Position numbers and translations under genes: made by a program. Positions 32,969-42,603 of a DNA stretch of 64,000 nucleotides are shown here, one piece after another. This DNA is from Arachis hypogaea (taxonomy: Eukaryota > Streptophyta > Magnoliopsida > Fabales > Fabaceae). Each line of letters opens with the position of its first letter. Position 1 is the stretch's first letter. The notes beneath the pieces are model-generated. The model was not told the DNA's origin. It was given only the letters and a program-made list of their open reading frames with translations, and ran no database searches. The stretch covers positions 63,095,559 through 63,159,558 of the forward strand of contig NC_092040.1 of the NCBI RefSeq assembly GCF_003086295.3. Reading direction: 5' to 3'.

Positions 32969-34016
32969 TGAAAACAAAATAGGATAAAAAGAAGAGAATA
33001 TACAATGAATCTTACAATATCAATGAAACTTAGTCCCAATTAGATGAGCGGGGCTAGTAGCCTTTTGCTTCTGAACAGTTTTGGCATCTCATTTTATCCG
33101 TTGAATTTCAGAATGATTGCATATATAGGAACTCAGAATTTAATAGTGTTATTAATTCTCCTAGTTCAGTATGTTATTCTTGACACAACTACTTTATGAG
33201 TCTTGGCCGTGGCCTTAAGCACTTTGTTTTACAGTATTACCACTAGATACATAAATGCCACGACACATAACTGGGTGAACCTTTTCAGATGTGACTTAGC
33301 TTTGCTAAAGTCCCTAGTTAGAGTGTCCATAGTTCTTAACACACTCTTTTTGCTTTGGATATGACTTTAACCACTCATTCTCAAGCTTTTCACTTGGACC
33401 TTCATGCCACAAGCACATGGTTGGGACAGCTTTATTTAGCCGCTTATGCATGGATTTTATTTCTTGGCCTCCTATCATTAATGCTCAAAGCCTTGGATCC
33501 TCTTTACCTTGCCTTTTGGTTTAAGGGCTATGACTTTTTCTGCTTGCTTTTTCTTTCTTTTTCTTTTAATTTTCGCTACTTTTTTTTTTGCAAGCTTTTT
33601 TTTTCACTGCTTTTCTTGCTTCAAGAATGAATTTCATGATTTTTCAGATTATCAATAACATTTCTCTTTGTTCATCATTCTTTCAAGAGCCAACAATTTT
33701 AACATTCATAAACTTCACTATCAAAATATGTACTATTCAAGCATTCATTCAGAAAACAAAAAGTATTGCCACCACGTCAAAATAATTAAACTAATTTCAA
33801 GATAAAATTTGAGATTCAAGTACTTCTTATTCTTTTGTAATTAAGCACATTTTTCATTTAAGAGAGGTGAAGGGTTCATGGAACTATTCATAGCTTTAAG
33901 GCATAGACACTAGACACTAATGATCATGTAAGAAAGACACAAACATAGACGAACATAAAGCATCAAATTCGAAAAACAGAAAAATAAGAACAAGAAAATT
34001 AAAGAACGGGTCCACT
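32969..34016 (-). other. D 3' untranslated region
   Basis: It is the reverse-complement counterpart of 46942-47812 in B. T-rich around 33540-33605. No ORF. Confidence 0.7.
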
Positions 34017-34293
34017 TTAGTGATGGCGGCTAGTTCTTCCTCTTGAAGATCCAATGTAACGCCTGAGCTCTTCTATGTCTCTTCCTTGCCTTTGTTGCTC
34101 CTCTCTCATAGCTCTTTGATCTTCTCTAATCTCATGAAGAATGATGGAGTGCCCTTGGTGCTCCACCCTTAGTTGGTCCATGTTGTAACTTAAGCCTTCC
34201 AAAGTGGTGTTGAGTTGCTCCCAATAGTTATGTGGAGGAAAATGCATCCCTTGAGACATCTCATGGATTTTATGAGGAATTCCTCATGCTCTT
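34017..34293 (-). pseudogene. D accessory ORF, C-terminal end only
   Basis: It encodes the coiled-coil-like C-terminus seen in B (YWEQLNT, LRVEHQ, HSIILHEIREDQRAMREEQQRQ and a basic end). It is cut at 34293 by element A, and the N-terminal part lies beyond the window. The frame breaks just upstream of 34259. Confidence 0.75.
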
Positions 34294-34892
34294 TGATGAG
34301 CGGATAATTTATACGCTTTTTGGCATTGTTTTTAGGTAGTTTTTAGTAAGTTCAAGCTACTTTTAGGGATGTTTTCATTAGTTTTTATGTTAAATTCACA
34401 TTTCTGGACTTTACTATGAGTTTGTGTGTTTTTCTATGATTTCAGGTAATTTCTGGCTGAAATTGAAGGACTTGAGCAAAATTCTGAAAAAGGTTGACAA
34501 AAGGACTGCTGATGCTGTTGGAATCTAACCTCCCTGCACTCGAAATAGATTTTCTGGAGCTACAGAACTCCAAATGGCGCGCTCTCAACGGCGTTAAAAA
34601 GTAAACATCCAGAGCTTTCCAGCAAAATATAATAGCCCATACTTTATTCGGAAATTGACGACGTAACTTGGCGCTGAACGCCAGGTACATGCTGCTGTCT
34701 GGAGTTAAACGCCATAAACACGTCACGACCCGGAGTTGAACGCCCAAAATACGTTATAACTTGGCGTTCAACTCCAAGAAAAGCCTCAGCTCGTGGATAG
34801 ATCAAGCTCAACCCAAGCATACACCAAGTGGGCCCCGGAAGTGGATTTATGCATCAATTACTTACTCATGTAAACCCTAGTAGCTAGTTTAG

Positions 34893-34900
34893 TATAAATA
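34893..34900 (+). promoter_or_regulatory. TATA box of A LTR
   Basis: TATAAATA in the same context as E1's box at 1675. Confidence 0.5.
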
Positions 34901-35821
34901 AGACTTTTTACTAGTGTATTAGTCGTCTTTTGACCACATTTCATCTTTGGTCTCAGTTTTGTTTTATTCTTCATCTTTGGAGGACATTGAGCATGTTTTA
35001 GGTGGCTGGCCATTCGGCCATGCCTGAACCTTTCACTTATGTATTTTCAACGGTGGAGTTTCTACACACCATAGATTAAGGGTGTGGAGCTCTGCTGTAC
35101 CTCAAGTTTCAATACAATTACTATTACTTTTTATTTAATTCTCTTTTATTCTTATTCCAAGATATACGTTGCACTTCAACTTGATGAATGTGATGATCCG
35201 TGACATCATCATCATTCTCACCTATGAACGCGCGTGACTGACAACCACTTCCGTTCTACCTTAGGCCGGACGCATTTCTCTTAGATTCCCCACAGAATCT
35301 TCGTGGTATAAGCTAGATAGATTGCGGCATTCATGAGAATCCGAAAAGTCTAAACCTTGTCTATGGTATTCCGAGTAGGATTCTGGGATTGAATGACTGT
35401 GACGAGCTTCAACTCCTGAAGGCTGGGCGTTAGTGACAGACGCAAAAGAATCAAGGGATTCTATTCCAACCTGATTGAGAACCGACAGATGATTAGCCGT
35501 GCTGTGACAGAGCATAGGACCATTTTCACTGAGAGGATGGGATGTAGCCATTGACAATGGTGATGCCCTACATACAGCTTGCCATGGAAAGGAGTAAGAA
35601 GGATTGGATGAATGTAAGAAGAAAGTAGAGATTCGAGAGGAGCACAGCATCTCCATACGCCTATCTGAAATTCCCACTATTGATTTACATAAGTATTTCT
35701 ATCCTATTTTATTTTCTGTTTAATTATTAATTTTCGAAACCCATAACCATTTAATCTGCCTAACTGAGATTTACAAGGTGACCATAGCTTGCTTCATACC
35801 AAAAATCTTTGTGGGATCGAC

Positions 35822-35837
35822 CCTTACTCACGTAAGG
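35822..35837 (+). other. U5 hairpin of A, CCTTAC/GTAAGG
   Basis: Same 6-bp stem and TCAC loop as E1. Confidence 0.6.
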
Positions 35838-36009
35838 TATTACTTGGATGACCCAGTACACTTGCTGGTTAAGTTGAACGGAGTTATGATCACACCAGGG
35901 ATTATTAAGATCCCAATTCATCATACCATGATCTCTTTGGGGTATTTTTAATTTCATACAAATACAAAGAGACCAACTTTGAGGATCACAATTTCGTCCA
36001 CCAAGTTTT

Positions 36010-36028
36010 TGGCACCGTTGCCGGGGAT
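36010..36028 (+). other. Primer binding site of A, tRNA-Asp
   Basis: TGGCACCGTTGCCGGGGAT, one base different from E1 and B (G to A at a CpG), which would weaken primer pairing. Confidence 0.85.
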
Positions 36029-37468
36029 TGTTCGAGTATGGACAACTGACGGTTCATCTTGTTGCTCAGATTAGGTAATCTTCTTTTCAAAATTTTTTCA
36101 AAAAAAAATCTTTTTCAAAATTTTCTTTTCTTTTCATTTTTCCAAAAATATTTTCGAAAAAAATTTAATAATAATTCAAAAAAATCATAAAATCATAAAA
36201 ATAAAAAATATTTTGTATTTCTTGTTTGAGTCTTGAGTCAATTTTTAAGTTTGGTGTCAATTGCATGCTTTAAAAATTTTTTGCATTTTTCGAAAATTCA
36301 TGCATTCATGGTGTTCTTCATGATCTTCAAGTTGTTCTTGGTAAGTCTTCTTGTTTGATCTTGATGATTTCTTATTTTTGTGTCTTTTGTTGTTTTCATG
36401 TGCATTCTTGCATTCATATTTTCCAAGCATTAAAAATTTCTAAGTTTGATGTCTTGCATGTTTTCTTTGCATCAAAAATTTTTCAAAAATATGTTCTTGA
36501 TGTTCATCATGATCTTCAAAGTGTTCTTGGTGTTCATCTTGACATTCATAGTGTTCTTGCATGCATTAAGTGTTTTGATCCAAAATTTTCATATTTTGGG
36601 TCATTTTTATGTTTTTCTCTCTCATCTTTAAAAATTAAAAAATCAAAAAAATATATTTTCCTTATTTCCCTCCAAATTTTCGAAATTTTGGGTTGACTTG
36701 GTCAAAAATCTTTAAAAATTAGTTGTTTCTTACAAGTCGAGTCAATATTTCACTTTTAAAAATCTTATCTTTTCAAATTTTTTTTTCAAAAATCATATCT
36801 TTTCATTTTTTTCTCATTTTTTGAAAATTTCAAAAATCTTTTTCAAAATATTTTTCAAAATCTTTTTCTTATCTTTATATCATATTTTTGAAAATTAGCT
36901 AACAATTAATGTGATTGATTCAAAATTTTGAAGTTTGTTACTTTCTTGTTAAGAAAGGTTCAATCTTTAAGTTATAGAATCTTATCTTATAGTTTATTGT
37001 TAGTGAAGTAAGTAATTTCAAATTTTGAATTAAATCTTTTTATCTTTTATCTTATCTTTTTCAAAAATTTTATCTTTTTAAAAATTTGATTTCAAAATAT
37101 CTTATCTAACTTCTTATCTTCTTATCTTTTTCAAATTTGATTTTAATATCTTTTTCAATCAACTAACTAACTTTTTGTTTGTTTCCTATCTTTTTCAAAC
37201 CCAACTAACTACCTATCCCTCTCTAATTTTCGAAAATACTTCTCTCTTTTTCAAAATTCTTTTTAATTGTTTTAAATTTTAATTTTAATCTTATCTTATT
37301 TCTAATTTTTGAAAATTACTAACCCTTTTTTTTTAAAAATTATTTTCGAATTTTCTATCTCTTCTCTCTTATTCTATTTAATTATTTAATTACTAACACC
37401 TCTCTCCATCTAAATATCCGAACCCATTATTCTTTACTCTTCTCCTTTTCTTCTTCTACTAACATAAA
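36029..37468 (+). other. A leader, AT-rich
   Basis: 1.4 kb made largely of TTTTTCAAAAATC and TCTTATCTTTT runs with an AAGTTTGGTGT copy at 36247-36257 and a variant near 36440. No ORF of note. Confidence 0.7.
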
Positions 37469-37499
37469 GGAATCTCTATACTGTGACATAGAGGATTCC
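37469..37499 (+). other. Leader hairpin upstream of A gag
   Basis: GGAATCTCTAT pairs with ATAGAGGATTCC with one bulged base around loop ACTGTGAC, 30 nt before the gag ATG. It is identical in B at 42546-42576. Confidence 0.65.
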
Positions 37500-37528
37500 T
37501 CTTCTTTTCTTGTTTTCTTCTCTTTCAT

Positions 37529-39213
37529 ATGAGCAGCAACAAGGAAAAAGGCACTCTTGTTGAAATTGATCCAGAACCTGAAAGGACTCTGAAGAGAAAA
37601 TTAAGAGAAGCTAAGTTACAACAATCTAAAGGTAACCTTTCAGAAATATTAGAACAAGAGAAGGAGATGGCAGCCGAAAATAATAATAATGCAAGCAGAA
37701 TGCTTGGTGACTTCACAAAGCCAACGTCCAAGTTTGATGGAAGAAGCATTTCCATTCCTGCCATTGGAGCCAATAACTTTGAGCTGAAACCTCAGCTAGT
37801 TGCTTTAATGCAACAAAACTGCAAGTTTTATGGACTTCCATCTGAAGATCCTTATCAGTTTTTAACTGAGTTCTTGTAGATCTGTGAGACTGTAAAGGCG
37901 AATGGAGTTGATCCTGAAGTCTACAGACTCATGCAAAAGGAGACAGAGCTAGAATATGGTTGGATTCACAACCCAAGGATAGCCTGGACTCCTGGGATAA
38001 GCTAGTCACTGCCTTCTTGGGTAAATTCTTTCTTCCTCAAAAGCTGAGCAAGCTGAGAGTGGATGTTCAAACCTTCAAACAAAAAGATGGTGAATCCTTC
38101 TATGAAGCTTGGGAAAGATACAAGCAGCTGACCAAAAGATGTCCATCTGACATGTTTTCAGAATGGACCATATTAGATATATTCTATTATGGTCTATCTG
38201 AATTTTCGAAAATGTCATTGGACCATTCTGCAGGTGGATCTATTCACCTAAAGAAAACGCCTGAAGAGGCTCAAGAACTCATTGACATGGTTGCAAACAA
38301 CCAATTCATGTACACTTCTGAGAGGAATTCTGTGAATAATGGGATACCTCAGAAGAAAGGAGTTCCTGAAATTGATGCTCTGAATGCCATATTGGCTCAG
38401 AACAAAGTGTTGACTCAGCAGGTCAACATGATCTCTCAAAGTCTGAATGGATGGCAACATGCATCCAACAGTACTAAAGAGGCAGCTTCTAAAGGGGCTT
38501 ATGATCCTGAGAACCCTGCAATGGCAGAGGTTAATTACATGGGTGAACCTTATGGAAACACCTATAATTCATCATGGAGAAATCATCCAAATTTCTCATG
38601 GAAGGATCAACAAAAGCCTCAACAAGGCTTTAACAATGGTGGACGCAATAGGCTGAGTATTAGCAAGCCTTTTCCATCATATTCTCAGCAACAGATAGAG
38701 AATTCTGAACAAAACACTTCTAATTTAGCCAATCTAGTCTCTGATCTATCAAAGGCCACTTTCAGTTTCATGAGTGAAACAAGATCCTCCATCAGAAATC
38801 TGGAGGCACAAGTGGGCCAGCTAAGTAAGAAAGTCATTGAAACTCCTCCCAGTATTCTCCCAAGCAATACAGAAGAGAATCCAAAAGGAGAGTGCAAGGC
38901 CATTGATATAATCAATATGGCCGAATGCACAAGGGAGGAGGAGGACGAAAATCCTAGTGAGGATGACCTCCTGGGACGTCCCTCAAGCAAGAAGGAGTTT
39001 CCTATTAAGGATCCACAGGAATCTGAGGCTCATATAGAGACCATAGAGATTTCACTAAATCTATTTCTGCCATTCATGAGCTCCGAAGACTATTCTTCCT
39101 CTGAAGAGGATGAAGATGTGACTGAAGAGCGCTCAATATTTAGGAGCTATCATGAAGCTGAATGCCAAGTTGTTTGGTAATGAGACTTGGGAAAGTGAAC
39201 CTCCCTTGCTCAT
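37529..39213 (+). pseudogene. gag: A gag (N-terminal and capsid part), broken
   Basis: Start ATG at 37529, matching B's gag. The capsid-like region has NNFELKPQL, YEAWERYKQL and ANNQFMYTSERN. Lesions relative to B: TAG at 37877-37879, a 13-bp net deletion near 37935 that shifts the frame, and another frame change near 39130 in the acidic stretch before protease. The frame reopens at about 37960. The gene is cut by B at 39213 and resumes at 49585. Confidence 0.85.
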
Positions 39214-40942
39214 TGATGAGCGGATAATTTGTATACTTTTTGGCATTGTTTTTAGTATGTTTTTGTTATGATCTAGTTAGTTTTTAGTATATTTTTATTA
39301 GTTTTTAGCTAAAATTCACTTTTCTGAACTTTACTATGAGTTTGTGTGTTTTTCTGTGATTTCAGGTATTTTCTGGCTGAAATTGAGGGACCTGAGCAAA
39401 AATCTGATTCAGAGACCAAAAAGGACTGCAGATGCTGTTGGATTCTGACCTCCCTGCACTCGAGGTGGATTTTCTGGAGCTACAGAAGCCCAATTGGCGC
39501 GCTCTCAACGGCCTTGGAAAGTAGACATCCTGGGCTTTCCAGCAATATATGATAGTCCATACTTTGCCCAAGATTTGATGGCCCAAACCTGCGTTCAAAG
39601 TCACCTTAAGAAATCCCAGCGTTAAACGCTGGAACTGGCACCCAAATGGGAGTTAAACGCCCAAACTGGCACTAAAGCTGGCGTTTAACTCCAAGAGGAG
39701 TCTCTGCACGAAATTTGCTTCATTGCTCAGCCTAAGCACACACCAAGTGGGCCCGGAAGTGGATTTTTATGTCATTTACTCATTTCTGTACACCTTAGGT
39801 TACTAGTTCTTATTATTAGGACCTTTTACTATTGTATTAAAAGACTTTGGTAGCTATCTTCGTTTTGTATGCTATCTTAGATCATTGGGAGGCTGGCCAT
39901 TCGGCAATGCCTAGACCTCATGCTTATGTATTTTCAACGGTGGAGTTTCTACACACCATAGATTAAGGTGTGGAGCTCTGCTGTACCTCGAGTATTAATG
40001 CAATTACTATTGTTCTTCCATTCAATCCCGCTTGTTCTTTGTCCAAGATATCATTTGTTCTTCAACTTGATGAAGGTGATGATTGTCACGAATCATCACC
40101 ATTCTCACCCATGAACAAAGTGACTGACAACCACTCTTGTTCTACAAGCAACTAAGGCCATAGTGAATATCTCTTGGATTCCTGATTGCACGATGCATGG
40201 TTGATCGCCTGACAACCGAGTGCTCGCCTGACAAACGAGCCAACCATTCCGTGAGATCAGAGTCTTCGTGGTATAGGCGAGAACTGATGGCAGCATTCAA
40301 GAGAATCCGGAAGGTCTAACCTTGTCTGTGGTATTCTGAGTAGGATTCAATGACTGAATGACTGTGACGTGCTTCAAACTCCTGAGGGCGGGGCGTTAGT
40401 GACAGACGCAAAAGAATCACTGGATTCTATTCCGGCCTGATTGAGAACCGACAGATGAATTCCGCTATGCTGTGACAGAGCATATGCAATCGCTTTCACT
40501 GAGAGGATGGGAGGTAGCCACTGACAACGGTGAAACCCTTGCTTAAGCTTGCCATGGAAAGGAGTAAGAAGGATTGGATGAAGACAGTAGGAAAGCAGAG
40601 AGACGGAAGGGAAGGCATCTTCATGCGCTTATCTGAAGTTCCTACCAATGAATTACATAAGTATCTCTATCTTTACCTTTGTGTTATTTTCGTTCATCAC
40701 CATTACTACTTGAGTTTGCCTGACTAAGATTTACAAGATGACCATAGCTTGCTTCAATACTAACAATCTCCGTGGGATCGACCCTTACTCGCGTAAGGTT
40801 TATTACTTGGACGACCCAGTGCACTTGCTGGTTAGTTGTGCGAAGTTGTGTAATGCCATGGTATTGAGCTACCACGTTTTTTGAGCCATTACTGGGGATT
40901 ATGAGAGTTGTGAAAAAGTATTGTTCACAATTTCGCGCACCA
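39214..40942 (+). repeat. B 5' LTR
   Basis: 1729 bp, TGATGAGCGG to GCGCACCA. The TATA region reads CTTATTATTAGGA, without a good TATA box, whereas the 3' LTR has CTTATAAGTAGGA. Confidence 0.92.
40783..40798 (+). other. U5 hairpin of B 5' LTR
   Basis: CCTTAC-TCGC-GTAAGG. The copy in the 3' LTR is at 49420-49435 with loop TCGT. Confidence 0.6.
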
Positions 40943-40948
40943 AGTTTT

Positions 40949-40967
40949 TGGCGCCGTTGCCGGGGAT
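40949..40967 (+). other. Primer binding site of B, copy 1 (tRNA-Asp)
   Basis: TGGCGCCGTTGCCGGGGAT, six bases after the LTR end, the normal position. Confidence 0.88.
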
Positions 40968-41032
40968 TGTTCAAGTTTTGAGCAAGCTTTTGGTAACATC
41001 AGTGCCAAGATCCGGCAACAACATCAAGTTTT

Positions 41033-41051
41033 TGGCGCCGTTGCCGGGGAT
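41033..41051 (+). other. Primer binding site of B, copy 2 (tRNA-Asp)
   Basis: An identical 19-mer 84 bp downstream of copy 1, again preceded by CAAGTTTT. The flanking bases after it (TGTTCTAGTTTGGACAACTG) match the normal post-PBS sequence of E1 and A better than copy 1 does, so copy 1 and the 84-bp segment look like the addition. Confidence 0.85.
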
Positions 41052-42545
41052 TGTTCTAGTTTGGACAACTGACGGTTCATCTTGTTGCTTAGATTAGGTA
41101 TTTATTTTTTTTTTCGAAATTCTTGAAGATGAATTCTAGAGTTTCATGATGATTTGTTGAAATCTGGCTGGCTGAGAAGCCATGTCTAATCTCATTGGAC
41201 CGAGGTTTCAACTTATCACCACAAGAGCTTGTTGATTCTTATCAATCTTGCTTTTGGAGCAATGATCTGCTAAGGCTTGGCTGGCTGTGAAGCCATGTCT
41301 AATTCCTGGACCGGAGTCTTAGACTAGCATTGCACTGATTCCTGGAATTCTCATTAAGAATTTTGATACCTTTTTTTCACTTCATTTTCGAAAAACACAA
41401 AAAAATTTTACAAAATCATAAAATCCAAAAATATTTCTTGTTTGAGTCTAGTGTCTCATCATAAGTTTGGTGTCAATTGCATGCATGTGTCTTAGTGATC
41501 TTCAAGATGTTCTTGATGATTTACTTGCTCTGATCTTTGAATTCTATTGACTTGAGTGTTTTGTGTGTCTCATATGCATTTCCATTTTGTTAGTGTCAGT
41601 AGTATACAAACTGCTAAGTTTGGTGTCTTGCATGCATTGTTATTTCATTCTTGTTGCATTTTGGTTTGTCCTTATTATTAAAAATCCAAAAATATTTTTA
41701 ATTTGTGTCTTTTCAAGTCAATAATACAGAGAATTGAAGATTCAGAACATACAGCAGAGGAACTGCACAGAAAAAGCTGGGCGTTCAAAACGCCCAGTGA
41801 AGAAGGACAGACTGGCGTTTAAACGCCAGCCAGGGCACCTGGTTGGGCGTTTAACGCCCAAAAGGGTAGCATTTTGGGCGTTAAACGCCAGAATGGATAC
41901 CATTCTGGGCGTTTAACGCCAGGATGGCTAGAAGGGAAGATTCTGTTTTCAAATCAAATTTTTTTTATTAGTTTTCAAAATCTTTTCAAAATCAAATCTT
42001 TTTCAAATCAATTTTCCAATCAAATCTTTTTCAAAACCAATTTCTTTCCAATTTTAAAGATACTTACTATCAATTAATGATTTGATTCAACATCTCAAGT
42101 ATGTTGCCTTTTCTGTTGAGAAAGGTTTAATGTTTGAATCATATCTTTTCTTGTTAGTCAAGTTTTTAATTTTCAAATCAAATCTTTTTAAAATGTTTTT
42201 CAAATCATATCTTCTCAATCACATTTTTTTAAATCAATCATATCTTCTTAACCACATCTTTTTCAAAATAGTTTTCAATCAAATCCTTTTGATTTCTAAT
42301 TTCAAAATCTTTTTCAAAAATCACTTAATTTCTTTTCCATTTTCATTTTCGAAAATTAAGTAGTGTTTTTCAAAAATGTTTTCAAAATTTTTCACTTAAT
42401 TTTCGAAAATTACTTCCCTCCTTCTCACATCCTTCTATTTATGGACTAACACTATCCTTTAATGCAAAATTCGAACTCCATCTCTTTTGTTAAGTTCGAA
42501 TTTTCCACTTCTGTCTTCTACTCTTCTTTTCCTCTGACACCTAAA
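41052..42545 (+). other. B leader with palindrome array
   Basis: AT-rich leader with AAGTTTGGTGT at 41463-41473 and 41616-41626. Two copies of a GGCTGG...GAAGCCATGTCTAAT block lie at 41165 and 41279. A five-unit array of GGCGTTTAACGCC palindromes is at 41777-41922. The minor ORFs are not credible genes. Confidence 0.75.
41777..41922 (+). repeat. Palindrome array in B leader (5 units)
   Basis: Units such as CTGGGCGTTTAACGCCAG start at 41777, 41812, 41844, 41875 and 41905, a spacing of about 30-35 bp. Confidence 0.85.
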
Positions 42546-42576
42546 GGAATCTCTATACTGTGACATAGAGGATTCC
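42546..42576 (+). other. Leader hairpin upstream of B gag
   Basis: GGAATCTCTAT/ATAGAGGATTCC with loop ACTGTGAC, 28 nt before the gag ATG at 42604, the same as in A. Confidence 0.65.
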
Positions 42577-42603
42577 ACATTTTCTTGTTCCCTTCTCTTT
42601 CTT

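Larger units (their letters stand above)
20356..34293 (-). mobile_element. D: minus-strand FIDEL-like element, 3' portion, host of other insertions
   Basis: It comprises a 3' LTR (20356-20696 and 31734-32930, split by E3), the 3' untranslated region and the end of the accessory ORF, all on the minus strand. It is cut at 34293 by A. Its LTR is truncated on the left at the T boundary, consistent with T having inserted there. The remaining parts lie outside the window. Confidence 0.75.
34294..36003 (+). repeat. A 5' LTR
   Basis: 1710 bp, TGATGAGCGG to CCACCA, inserted in D's accessory ORF. The bases before it, CTCTT (34289-34293), should be its TSD. TATA box at 34893-34900. GGCGTT-AACGCC palindromes lie around 34668-34772. 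Confidence 0.88.
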
